64,000 nt of DNA, from NCBI RefSeq assembly GCF_015694465.1, contig NZ_JADQDO010000003.1, positions 186,001-250,000 of the forward strand. Reading direction: 5' to 3'. The translations under genes were made by a program, and so were the position numbers. This stretch comes from Microvirga alba. GTDB taxonomy: Bacteria; Pseudomonadota; Alphaproteobacteria; Rhizobiales; Beijerinckiaceae. Position 1 is the stretch's first letter. Each line of letters begins with the position of its first letter. Below, piece by piece: positions 7,822-15,545 of this stretch. The notes under the pieces were generated by a model that saw nothing but the letters and a program-made list of their open reading frames with translations, had not been told where the DNA came from and ran no database searches.

Positions 7822-9318
7822 TCAGGTTGTCGCCAAGCGCCGGTCTTGCGTCGCTTCATAATAAGCGCGCTTTGCCGCGTACATTCGCATGTCGGCTCTT
7901 TTGACCACGGCCTCGAGGCGCTCTCCCGCTCGACTGGTCGCCGCGCCCATCGCGAAACTAAGCGTGAGGCCGGAGTAAAACTGGTTATTGATCTCCACCA
8001 GTTTCTCGATGCTGTCCATCATCGCCGCGCCTTCCCGCTCGTCAGTCCCGGGCAAGAGCACGGCGAACTCGTCGCCGCCGATGCGCGCCGCGCAGCACGG
8101 CCTTTCGACAGCGCCGTTCAGAACTTCACCGGCCCGGCGCAGCAAGGCATCACCGGCGGCATGTCCCAATTGGTCATTGGCCGCTTTCAGACCATTGAGA
8201 TCGACGATGATGATCGTCACAGGCGAAGGGCCTTTACGCTCCAGGCGGTTCAGCTCGTCGGCATAGAAGGAGCGGTTATAAAGCTTGGTGAGGACATCAT
8301 GCTTGCCGAGATATTCCAGATAGGCCTCAGCCCTCTTGCGAGCCGTAATATCGGTTAATCCCACCTGCACCAACGACCAATCGCGCTCGTACCCCGGCAG
8401 CACGGAGAACTGCATGTGGAGATAGAGTTCACTCCCGTCGAGCGAATAATTGACCACCTCCCGCTGCTGGAAAATCTTTCCCTGCCAAAGGTCGATCAAC
8501 TGCTCCCGGAAGGGCTCCTGCATATCATCGCGGAAGACGTCACCGAGTCGGCGCAATAACGTCGGTTTGTCGGGAGCGCCGAATAGGTCGAGCGTCTGCC
8601 GATTGACGTCGATCACGCGGATCTCGCTCATGCAGCGCTCGACGAATTCGGGATGCACGTCGGTAAAGACGCGGAAATCCATGATGCCTCTCGCGCGCAC
8701 TTCGTCCAGCAATCGCTTGACGCTGCTGAAATCCTCCACCCAAAGCGAAACCGGAGAGTGCTCGAACAATCCGCGCGCGTATTCATCGCTAACTGCGAGC
8801 TTGCGCTGTGCCGTCTCCCGATCGGTCACGTCCTCGACGGCGACCAGAACGCGCTCCCACCCATCCTCGTATCCCGGCAGGACACTGCCCTTGAGCTGGA
8901 TGTCGAGCCGTTGGCCCGAGAGGGTATAGTTCACCGTATTGCTGAAGAACTCCGTCTTCCCATCCCAAAGCTGCACCAGCTCGTTGATGTGGGTCTTGAG
9001 CATGTCATTGCGAAAGATGCGTCCGAGGTTTTCGACCAGATGCGACAGGTCCTCGGCCTCGAAAAGCGAGAGCGTCCGCTGGTTGACCTTGATGACGCGG
9101 ATCCGGTCCGAACAGGCTTGAACCCGCGCCGGATCCTCGCTCAGAAAATCCCGCAGCGACGTCACGCCGGCCTCGCGCCACTCGGCGAAAAGATTCTTCA
9201 CGCCGCTGTAGTCTTCAAGCCAAAGCGAGACAGGCGCCAGATCGAACATCTCAGCGTCATCATCATCATGATCGCCGCTCCGCCGAGCGCCAATGGCATC
9301 GTTATTGGAATGCTGCAT
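7822..9318 (-). CDS. Diguanylate cyclase with two tandem copies of a PAS-like sensor domain
   Basis: This 498-residue soluble protein should make cyclic di-GMP. The C-terminal GGDEF domain carries an intact ARIGGDEFAVLL motif (GGDEF about residues 414-418) and the substrate-binding VDLNGLKAANDQ segment. No RxxD inhibitory site occurs five residues before GGDEF, so product feedback is unlikely. The N-terminal part is an internal duplication: residues about 24-173 and 184-330 share the pattern APVSLWLEDYS or SPVSLWVEDFS, then RVIKVNQRTLSLF or RVIDVNRQTLDLF, then SVLPGYE, and each ends in a VxDVTDR or LTDITAR linker typical of PAS domains. There is no membrane helix, so the signal is cytoplasmic. 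An upstream GTG at 9363 is in frame but has no ribosome site; ATG 9318 was chosen. Confidence 0.9.
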   Translation of the reverse strand: MQHSNNDAIGARRSGDHDDDDAEMFDLAPVSLWLEDYSGVKNLFAEWREAGVTSLRDFLSEDPARVQACSDRIRVIKVNQRTLSLFEAEDLSHLVENLGRIFRNDMLKTHINELVQLWDGKTEFFSNTVNYTLSGQRLDIQLKGSVLPGYEDGWERVLVAVEDVTDRETAQRKLAVSDEYARGLFEHSPVSLWVEDFSSVKRLLDEVRARGIMDFRVFTDVHPEFVERCMSEIRVIDVNRQTLDLFGAPDKPTLLRRLGDVFRDDMQEPFREQLIDLWQGKIFQQREVVNYSLDGSELYLHMQFSVLPGYERDWSLVQVGLTDITARKRAEAYLEYLGKHDVLTKLYNRSFYADELNRLERKGPSPVTIIIVDLNGLKAANDQLGHAAGDALLRRAGEVLNGAVERPCCAARIGGDEFAVLLPGTDEREGAAMMDSIEKLVEINNQFYSGLTLSFAMGAATSRAGERLEAVVKRADMRMYAAKRAYYEATQDRRLATT

Positions 9319-9363
9319 GAGGGGCCTATTGGTCAGGACCACGGAAACAGTATTGCTCAACAC

Positions 9364-9694
9364 CTGCGTGCAATGCCAGGTGAAGCCTTAGTAGAACAAT
9401 TTCACGTTTTAAATCAAACGCCACGACATTCCGTAGCGTCAAAACCTTAAAAAACCAACTTCGCTCCGGAAACGCGCGTGCAAATCATCAGTCGTTGAGG
9501 GCGGACGCGCTACGCGGCATTCCGGATGCTGAGCGTTCGGTTCCCCATTGCCTTGGACCAGAGGTCCGCGCTGTCGGAGCTATCGATGTCGGAGGATTTG
9601 AATTGCGGAGAGAAGCAACGCTCCGTCGAACGCGAATTCGCGGCGGCGTGTCGGAGTGACACACCGGGAATTCGATTACATTTCTTGGAGGAAA
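9364..9694. other. Intergenic region between the diguanylate cyclase gene and tRNA-Lys
   Basis: About 330 bases with no supported gene. The region contains a short palindrome CGCGAATTCGCG (9631-9642) and a GTGTC/GACAC hairpin (about 9648-9662) just downstream of the tRNA in its direction of transcription. I looked for an integrase gene or a duplicated tRNA end, which would mark an integrated element, and saw neither. Confidence 0.5.
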
Positions 9695-9770
<76 letters not shown>

Positions 9771-9871
9771 GTCGCCGAAGCGATTTTCCGCAGCGAGATA
9801 TTCGCTGAAGAGGCCGTGCGTGTAACAAACCGCCCGGCCCCTGTCTACCCCATTCAGAGAGGTTTTTCGCC

Positions 9872-10729
9872 TCACGCTGCAGATTTCGATTTTGCGCGAT
9901 GATAAGTGCCGTCTCCGCGAGAAATGATGCGGTCGTCCGGCTGCAAATCGCCGGGCTTGATGTCTTCTTTTGCCTCCAACTCCTTCCAGAGTGGAATCAG
10001 CCGATCGAGGTCAAGACTCGGCCAAGCTTCGATTCCATCCAGGACGAAATAGGTCTCCTGGAAATCGTCGATCCGATAGAGCGTACGCATGACGCGGGCG
10101 AGATCGAACCCGACACGGTTTGGCGATGGGCTCTCCAGCGAAAATACCGTCTCCGAGGGCGACGAGGCGATGCCCGCGCCGACAATGCGCAAACCCTCCG
10201 GCGTCTGGGCGAGGCCGAACTCCACCGTGTACCAGTAGAGCCTCGCAAGGCGCTTCAGAGCTCCGTGTTCGGCGGCGACGAGGCCAGCCTTGCCATAGGC
10301 TTCGAGATAGTCGGCATAAATCGGCTGCATGATCAGCGGCACATGGCCGAACACGTCGTGGAAGATGTCCGGCTCCTCGATGTAGTCGATCTGCTCCGGC
10401 TTGCGGATCCAGAAACCCGCCGGGAATTTCCGGTCGGCCAGGAGCCGGAAAAACGCGAGATCGGGAATCAACCCCGGCACAGCCACCACCTCCCAGCCCG
10501 TCGCGGCCTCGAGGCGCTGGTTCATGACCCGGAAATCGGGAATGCCCGCTTCGCCGATCCCGAGCCTGTCCAACCCCTCCAGGAACTGATCCGCGATGCG
10601 GCCCTTCAGGATCTCCCGCTGACGCTTCGCCAGAATACGCCATGTGGCGTGATCGGCGTTGGTGTAGTTCTCGAAGCCTTGCTCGACGAGATAATCACGC
10701 GGATCGTCGCTACCGGTGGCGCTGTTCAT
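9872..10729 (-). CDS. phhA: Phenylalanine 4-monooxygenase
   Basis: This cytoplasmic, iron- and pterin-dependent enzyme converts phenylalanine to tyrosine and feeds tyrosine breakdown. The product is 285 residues, the size of the bacterial single-domain enzymes. Key features are the iron ligands in PDIFHDVFGHVPLIM (the two histidines) and the glutamate of the YWYTVEFGL segment, plus the LIPDLAFF motif. ATG 10729 follows GGAGGAGACG at ideal distance; the frame extends 12 codons further but those are basic and unconserved. It is divergent from an Lrp/AsnC regulator across a 118-bp region, a common arrangement for aromatic catabolic genes. Confidence 0.95.
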   Translation of the reverse strand: MNSATGSDDPRDYLVEQGFENYTNADHATWRILAKRQREILKGRIADQFLEGLDRLGIGEAGIPDFRVMNQRLEAATGWEVVAVPGLIPDLAFFRLLADRKFPAGFWIRKPEQIDYIEEPDIFHDVFGHVPLIMQPIYADYLEAYGKAGLVAAEHGALKRLARLYWYTVEFGLAQTPEGLRIVGAGIASSPSETVFSLESPSPNRVGFDLARVMRTLYRIDDFQETYFVLDGIEAWPSLDLDRLIPLWKELEAKEDIKPGDLQPDDRIISRGDGTYHRAKSKSAA

Positions 10730-10803
10730 GGGGCGTCTCCTCCGTTGGTCACGGCATAATATCATCCCGTCCGGGTCATTGTTCGCCGGACTGAAACCGG
10801 ATT

Positions 10804-10831
10804 AAGGTCAGGAAGGTCAGAAAATGACCTT
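10804..10831. promoter_or_regulatory. Putative operator of the divergent Lrp-type regulator
   Basis: The heptamer AAGGTCA occurs twice in direct orientation (10804-10810 and 10813-10819), and its complement TGACCTT follows at 10825-10831. The second and third copies form a perfect 7-bp dyad with a 5-base spacer. It lies just before the regulator's preferred start and about 75 bases from the phhA start, so it could serve autoregulation and control of phhA. Confidence 0.55.
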
Positions 10832-10847
10832 CTGCCGTGAGGAACCG

Positions 10848-11324
10848 ATGAAGCGTCCCCTCTCCCCCTCCGACCGCCGTATCCTGCGCGTTCTTCAGAA
10901 CGATGGGCGCATCACCAATTCGGCCTTGTCCGAGAAGGTCGGGCTTGCCGCCTCGCCCTGCCTGAGGCGGCTCAAGGCGCTCGAAGATGACGGAATCATC
11001 GAAGGCTACCGCGCAGTGGTGAACCGCAAGGCGCTCGGCTTCGAGGTGGAGGCCTTCGTGTTCATCAAGCTCGAGCAATCGGAGCCCGGCTGGCGCACGC
11101 GGCTTGTGGAACGTCTGAAGGGCTATGAGGAAGTGATCGCCTGCCACGCGCTCGCCGGCGAGGTGGACCTGATCGTCCACGCCGTCGCCAAAGACATCGA
11201 AAGCTTCGGCGAATTCACCATGAACCAGTTGCTCACCCTGCCCGGCGTGGCGGATGTGCGCTCAAGCTTCGTGTTGTCGAGCATCAAGCCGATGGGGCCG
11301 ATCCCGGTGCCGGACCATGGGTAG
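10848..11324 (+). CDS. Lrp/AsnC-family transcriptional regulator
   Basis: This is a 158-residue feast/famine regulator. The N-terminal winged helix-turn-helix (DRRILRVLQNDGRITNSALS, then KVGLAASPCLRRLKALEDDG) is followed by the RAM effector domain with VEAFVFIKLEQ and the VVAC-like strand EEVIACHALAGEVDLIVH. Such proteins form octamers that bind amino acids. Two starts are possible. ATG 10848 is preceded by GAGGAACCG; ATG 10824 would place the operator-like dyad AAGGTCA-N5-TGACCTT inside the coding region. I chose 10848. Position opposite phhA suggests it senses phenylalanine or tyrosine and controls phhA; that is inference. Confidence 0.9.
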   Translation: MKRPLSPSDRRILRVLQNDGRITNSALSEKVGLAASPCLRRLKALEDDGIIEGYRAVVNRKALGFEVEAFVFIKLEQSEPGWRTRLVERLKGYEEVIACHALAGEVDLIVHAVAKDIESFGEFTMNQLLTLPGVADVRSSFVLSSIKPMGPIPVPDHG

Positions 11325-11362
11325 CGCAGCCGTGAAAGACTTCTGGAACGCAGTACCCCACT

Positions 11363-11511
11363 GTCATTCCGGGGCCGCGAAAAGCGGAGCCCGGAACCCA
11401 TAGCCGCTGAGGTTCAAGAAGACGGTGCAGAGTAAGAATCTCTGCGCCCGCTCCTGAAGCGTCAGCGTTTATGGGTTCCGGGCTCGCGCTAAAGGCGCGC
11501 CCCGGAATGAC
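11363..11511. repeat. Dispersed palindromic repeat, copy 1
   Basis: The element runs from GTCATTCCGGGGC to GCCCCGGAATGAC, and its two halves are inverted copies: the left half ends GGAGCCCGGAACCCATA and the right half begins TATGGGTTCCGGGCTC. The same arms recur at 59642-59780 and, in decayed form, at 46420-46552. It has no coding capacity. This is a REP or MITE-like intergenic repeat of the sort common in Rhizobiales genomes. Confidence 0.85.
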
Positions 11512-11577
11512 AACGAGGGATGTGTTCAACACATGAATGCCCGGCACAAGGCCGGGCACGACGTTGAGTGGCTGCGG

Positions 11578-13143
11578 CTACTCCGCCGCGTGCTGAGCGT
11601 GCAGGCGCGCGCCTCGGCTCATGAGCTTGTTGAGCGCACCGAGATAGGCCTGTGCGGATGCGACGAGCGTATCCGGGTCTGCCGCGCGGGAGGTCACGCT
11701 GCGGTCGTCGGCGGACAGCCGAACCGAGACTTCGGCCTGGGCGTCCGTTCCCTCGGTGACCGCGTGGACCTGATAGAGCTCCAACACGGCCTCGTGCGGC
11801 ACCAGCGCCTTGATGGCGTTGAAGGTGGCGTCCACGGGGCCGTTGCCCTCCTGCTCCTCGGTGATGACCTTGCCATCGACCTGGAGCTTCATGGTGGCGC
11901 GCTGCGGCCCGCGTGTGCCCGCGACGATGGAGAGCGAAACCAGCTTGATGCGGTCATGGGCCATGGCGATGTTCTGATCGACCAGCGCCTCGATATCCTC
12001 GTCGTAGACGTGCTTCTTGCGGTCAGCGAGATCCTTGAAACGCTCGAACGCATCCTGGAACTGATTGTCCGAGAGCTTGTAGCCCAACTCGTCCAGCTTG
12101 TTGCGGAAGGCGGCGCGGCCAGAATGCTTGCCCATGACCAGGTTGGTCTTGGAGACACCGACGCTCTCCGGCGTCATGATTTCATAGGTCTGCGCATTCT
12201 TCAGCATGCCGTCCTGGTGGATTCCGCTTTCATGCGCGAAAGCGTTCCGACCCACGATGGCCTTGTTGTACTGCACCGGGAACGAGGTCGCCGCCGACGC
12301 CAGCTTCGACGCGCGCGTCAGCATCGTGGTCTCGATGCCGGTCTCGTAGGGCAGCACGTCGCCGCGGGTCTTGATCGCCATCACGACCTCTTCGAGAGCC
12401 GCGTTGCCCGCGCGCTCGCCGATGCCGTTGAGGGTGCACTCGATCTGCCGCGCACCGCCTTCCAAAGCCGCGAGCGAGTTCGCTACAGCGAGGCCGAGGT
12501 CGTTGTGGCAATGGGCGGAGAAGATCGCCTTGTCCGCGTTCGGCACGCGCTCGCGAACCGCGCGGAACATGGCGCGGTATTCGTCCGGCGTCGCATAGCC
12601 CACCGTGTCGGGCAGGTTGATCGTGGTCGCCCCCGCTTTGATGGCGGCGTCAACGCAGCGGCAAAGATATTCAATCGGGGTGCGCGTGGCGTCCATGGCG
12701 GACCATTCCACATCCTCGACGAGGTTACGGGCCTGGCCGACCGTCCTGGTGATGATCTCCAGCACCTCGTCCTCGGTCTTGCGCATCTGGTGCGCCAGAT
12801 GGATCGGCGAGGTGGAGACGAAGGTGTGGATCCGCGGCCGCACGGCATGGCGAACCGCCTCACCGGCCCGAGCGATGTCGGCCGAGATGGCACGGGCGAG
12901 ACCGGCGATGGTCGCTCTTTTCACCTGCTTGGCGATCAGCGAGACGGCTTCGAAATCGCCGTTGGAGGCAATCGGGAAACCCGCCTCGATGATGTCGACG
13001 CCCATGGTGTCGAGCAGCTCGGCCACTTCGAGCTTCTCTTCCAGGGTCATCGTCGCGCCGGGGCATTGCTCCCCGTCGCGCAAGGTGGTGTCGAAGATCA
13101 AGACGCGGTCTTTGGAAGAGCCGGCGGCGGAAGAAACGGTCAT
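11578..13143 (-). CDS. leuA: 2-isopropylmalate synthase
   Basis: First committed enzyme of leucine synthesis: acetyl-CoA plus 2-oxoisovalerate gives 2-isopropylmalate. The 521-residue protein has the HMGL-like TIM barrel beginning [17 protein letters not shown], the metal-binding [15 protein letters not shown] histidines, and the substrate motif [14 protein letters not shown], then the linker and a C-terminal LeuA dimer domain (from about residue 370) that mediates leucine feedback. Start ATG 13143 follows AAGGA. A leucine-rich leader peptide gene and a strong stem lie between its promoter and start, indicating transcription attenuation by leucyl-tRNA supply. Confidence 0.97.
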   Translation of the reverse strand: MTVSSAAGSSKDRVLIFDTTLRDGEQCPGATMTLEEKLEVAELLDTMGVDIIEAGFPIASNGDFEAVSLIAKQVKRATIAGLARAISADIARAGEAVRHAVRPRIHTFVSTSPIHLAHQMRKTEDEVLEIITRTVGQARNLVEDVEWSAMDATRTPIEYLCRCVDAAIKAGATTINLPDTVGYATPDEYRAMFRAVRERVPNADKAIFSAHCHNDLGLAVANSLAALEGGARQIECTLNGIGERAGNAALEEVVMAIKTRGDVLPYETGIETTMLTRASKLASAATSFPVQYNKAIVGRNAFAHESGIHQDGMLKNAQTYEIMTPESVGVSKTNLVMGKHSGRAAFRNKLDELGYKLSDNQFQDAFERFKDLADRKKHVYDEDIEALVDQNIAMAHDRIKLVSLSIVAGTRGPQRATMKLQVDGKVITEEQEGNGPVDATFNAIKALVPHEAVLELYQVHAVTEGTDAQAEVSVRLSADDRSVTSRAADPDTLVASAQAYLGALNKLMSRGARLHAQHAAE

Positions 13144-13218
13144 TCGGTTAGTCCTTCTCGGGGCGAGCGATCCAAATGCAAAGGTTGGTCCCGCTCAAGG
13201 TTGGTTCCTGTTCGCGAA

Positions 13219-13261
13219 CCCCTGAGAGCCCAGGCGACAACGCCCAGCCGACCCTCAGGGG
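13219..13261 (-). promoter_or_regulatory. leuA attenuator hairpin
   Basis: A perfect 8-bp inverted repeat, CCCCTGAG (13219-13226) and CTCAGGGG (13254-13261), overlaps the stop codon of the leucine leader peptide. In the leuA transcript it would form a GC-rich stem enclosing a second GGGCG/CGCCT pairing. No U-run follows, so termination may need Rho, or the stem may act on translation; the overlap with the leader stop is what ribosome-position control requires. Confidence 0.65.
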
Positions 13262-13350
13262 CGACTAAGGAGAAGGAGGCCAAGGAGGCGCGCGCGACCG
13301 GCCGCGGAAGCGGACGAGGTCGTCAATGCGCTGGGGGAGCCGATGAACAT
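13255..13350 (-). CDS. leuL: leuA leader peptide (leucine-rich, 31 residues)
   Basis: Between the likely promoter (13403-13431) and leuA there is a 31-codon frame starting ATG 13350, preceded by AGGAGGAATGGGAAGCG. Near its end it encodes LLGLLLLSRP, six leucines in seven codons (CTC or CTT), and its TGA lies in the first arm of the attenuator stem. Leucine starvation would stall the ribosome at the run and change RNA folding downstream. The peptide itself should have no function. Leader peptides of this kind are established for leu operons; this specific one is read directly from the sequence. Confidence 0.8.
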   Translation of the reverse strand: MFIGSPSALTTSSASAAGRARLLGLLLLSRP

Positions 13351-13402
13351 CGCTTCCCATTCCTCCTGAACATCGCGGACCATGCCACGATCGACGGACG
13401 TG

Positions 13403-13431
13403 TTTGTAAAGGTGCTTCGGTTCGATGGCAA
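13403..13431 (-). promoter_or_regulatory. Predicted sigma-70 promoter of leuA
   Basis: On the minus strand TTGCCA (13426-13431) and TACAAA (13403-13408) are separated by 17 bases. The expected start is near 13396, giving a short 5' end before the leader peptide at 13350. Confidence 0.45.
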
Positions 13432-13588
13432 GAGAATGAAACATCCGCAAAGCCAAAACTTGCCCTTGCGACAGAACCTTTCTCACCCGGCAGGCTTGGC
13501 TGTGTACCCGAATGAATTGCCACGCTGTCCCCCCACCCTAGTTGAGTGCGAAGCCCGAATGGGCACTCATTGAAGGGGAGACATTCTG

Positions 13589-13915
13589 ATGAGGACCTTA
13601 TCCGTTTCCGCATGGCTGCTCGGCGCCGTGGCCCTTCCCCTCGCCGCCTGCAACCAGACCACGTCCAATGCCGTGGTGATCACGAACATCACGCCGGCAA
13701 GCTTCCGCATGCCTGAGGGAACCGGCTGCCGGGGCGAGGCGGCCCGCTATCGCGCGGTCATGGACAACGATCTGCGCATGGGCCACGTCAATCAATCGGT
13801 CTATGTACGGGTCGACAAGGAAATCGCCCAGGCTGAGTCAGCCTGCGCCAGCGGGCGCGAAGCGGATTCCGTGCGCATGATCAACGCCACCAAGAGCCGC
13901 TACGGCTACCGCTGA
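13589..13915 (+). CDS. Small putative lipoprotein
   Basis: This 108-residue protein has an N-terminal signal ending in the lipobox LPLAAC (Cys about residue 21), so it should be lipidated and anchored in the periplasm. The remainder contains two further cysteines (GTGCRGEA and ESACASG), probably a disulfide, around a helical region with repeated RVD and NAT segments. I do not recognise a named family. Start ATG 13589 follows GGGGAGA at the right distance. Its 3' end overlaps that of the converging Nudix gene by 10 bases. Confidence 0.8.
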   Translation: MRTLSVSAWLLGAVALPLAACNQTTSNAVVITNITPASFRMPEGTGCRGEAARYRAVMDNDLRMGHVNQSVYVRVDKEIAQAESACASGREADSVRMINATKSRYGYR

Positions 13916-14637
13916 TCGAAACTCCAGCGGAAGAAGGATTGCAGGAACAACGGCATCGTTTTCGGGTCGATATCTTCTACTCCGCGAACGATCCGCACGT
14001 CCGACAATTCGGGATCGTCCTGCGCGGCGATGGTGGCGCGGATACGCTTCGCCCCCTCCTCCGCAGAAACCGGAAGCGTGACCATGCGCATCAGGGCGAC
14101 GGCGGGCCAGCGCTGCACGACGATCCATTCGTCCTCGACGTGATAGTCGGCCTCCGACAGGCCGGTTTCCTCGAATAGTTCACGGGTCAGGCTGGTCGCC
14201 AGATCGACAGAGCCGTCCGGCTGCATATCCGCCCGGTCTGGCGTCCCGGCGGGGAAATAGACCCGGCCGCCATTGGCCGTATCTCCGCTCATGACTCCGC
14301 AGATGAACGCGCCATCCGCCCCCCGTAACGCACCCATGGCGAAGCCATTGGCGACGCCGGGATCGGGGTGGCCCAGATCCATCCACCCGATCATGTCGGC
14401 GTAGTCGACCTCGAAATAGGTGTTGCGACACAGCTCCGGCGTCACTTCGATGTCCCGCAGCAGCAGGACGCGTCCGTTGAACATCTTCGGTGTCTTGACG
14501 AGGCGGCGCTGCCAGTTCGCTTCGATCTTGTCCTGGTTCTGCTCGGCCCACGGCCAATCCCACGGCGTGAACCGGGCCTTCACCTCGGCCACGCGGGTGA
14601 TCGTGACAGTCTGGGTCATGCGAACTGCCTGGTTCAT
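13906..14637 (-). CDS. Nudix hydrolase family protein
   Basis: This 243-residue protein has the Nudix core RELFEETGLSEADYHVED preceded by the glycine-rich strand GRVYFPAGTPDR. Nudix enzymes hydrolyse nucleoside diphosphates linked to another group, with the two glutamates of EET binding the metal. The spacing before REL is longer than the classic GX5E form, so the substrate cannot be guessed. The start ATG overlaps the PhzF stop (ATGA); a second ATG lies at 14619. It is the last gene of the pdxY-phzF-nudix unit. Confidence 0.85.
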   Translation of the reverse strand: MNQAVRMTQTVTITRVAEVKARFTPWDWPWAEQNQDKIEANWQRRLVKTPKMFNGRVLLLRDIEVTPELCRNTYFEVDYADMIGWMDLGHPDPGVANGFAMGALRGADGAFICGVMSGDTANGGRVYFPAGTPDRADMQPDGSVDLATSLTRELFEETGLSEADYHVEDEWIVVQRWPAVALMRMVTLPVSAEEGAKRIRATIAAQDDPELSDVRIVRGVEDIDPKTMPLFLQSFFRWSFDQR

Positions 14638-15545
14638 CCGAGAAGCTCTCCACGGCTGACCATGACCGCATGGCCGCCAATTTCCGCTGAAACGAGCGCG
14701 CCATGCTCGATCACCATTTGCAGGGCGATCTCGCTCGGACGGCCCATTTCGACGCCCTGTTCAATGACGATGTTATGCTCGCCGTCGCCGAGGGGCTCGC
14801 ATTGCATGAGCGCGCCTGCAAAGGCGGCCGCCGCCGACCCTGTTGCGGGGTCTTCCGCGACTCCGAGTCCGAAGCCGAACATCCGCGCCCGGAAGCGGTG
14901 GCCGGTCGCGCCCGGAACGCGGGTATAGACATAGGCCGCCGGGTGATCGCTGTCGCTGAACACCTTCTCGAAGGCTTCCCCCTGCGGCCTGGAGCGCGCC
15001 AGCGCATCGAGCGAGGCCACGGGGATCAAATCGTAAGCGACGCCCGCCGAATGGCGGCTCGGAATGTGACGTTCAAAGCCGATTTCCGTCGGATCGAGCC
15101 CCAAGGCCCAAGCGCAATCGCTGGCTTCCTTGCCCTCTCCCCAGGTCGAGGGCAAGCGCGGCAACCGGAAGCGTGCCCTGCCCTTCACATCACTCTCGAC
15201 TTCGACGGCGCAGGGGACGATGCCGACCTTTTCCTTGAGACCGAATGCGACCGCTCCCTTCTCGCCCTTCTGGTCGAGCAGCGCGAGAAGCACGGCCGTT
15301 CCCACCGTCGGGTGGCCCGCGAAAGGCAATTCCCGCGCCGGGGTGAAGATGCGGATGTCAGCCCGGTGGTGCGGGTCGGTTGGGGGCTCGACAAACACCG
15401 TTTCGGAGAGGTTGAACTCCTTGGCGATGGTCTGCATGCCATCCGTATCGAGCCCCGCCGAATCCAGAACGACGGCCAGCGGGTTTCCGGTGAATCGTTG
15501 GCCGGTGAAGACGTCGAGGGTCACGAAACGGCGGGACATGGGCAT
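14634..15545 (-). CDS. PhzF-family isomerase/epimerase-like protein
   Basis: This 303-residue protein belongs to the PhzF/DapF-like fold. Signatures are the first-strand FVTLDVFTGQRFTGNPLAVV, the catalytic glutamate in EFNLSETVFVEP, FAGHPTVGTA, and the second-half EDPATGSAAAAFAG. Members isomerise small carboxylated substrates; PhzF itself works in phenazine synthesis, but no other phenazine genes are present and most stand-alone members have unknown substrates. Two starts are close together: ATG 15545, which shares one base with the pdxY stop (TGATG), and ATG 15539. Confidence 0.9.
   Translation of the reverse strand: MPMSRRFVTLDVFTGQRFTGNPLAVVLDSAGLDTDGMQTIAKEFNLSETVFVEPPTDPHHRADIRIFTPARELPFAGHPTVGTAVLLALLDQKGEKGAVAFGLKEKVGIVPCAVEVESDVKGRARFRLPRLPSTWGEGKEASDCAWALGLDPTEIGFERHIPSRHSAGVAYDLIPVASLDALARSRPQGEAFEKVFSDSDHPAAYVYTRVPGATGHRFRARMFGFGLGVAEDPATGSAAAAFAGALMQCEPLGDGEHNIVIEQGVEMGRPSEIALQMVIEHGALVSAEIGGHAVMVSRGELLG

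Noticed and set aside
9631-9662. Palindrome CGCGAATTCGCG and GTGTC/GACAC hairpin next to tRNA-Lys as an integration or attachment site
   Set aside because: No integrase, no duplicated tRNA 3' end and no foreign genes nearby.
11533-13515. A 660-codon open frame opposite leuA
   Set aside because: It is antisense to a certain gene and its protein is Arg/Gly/Val/Asp-rich without any family motif. Long antisense frames are expected at this GC content.
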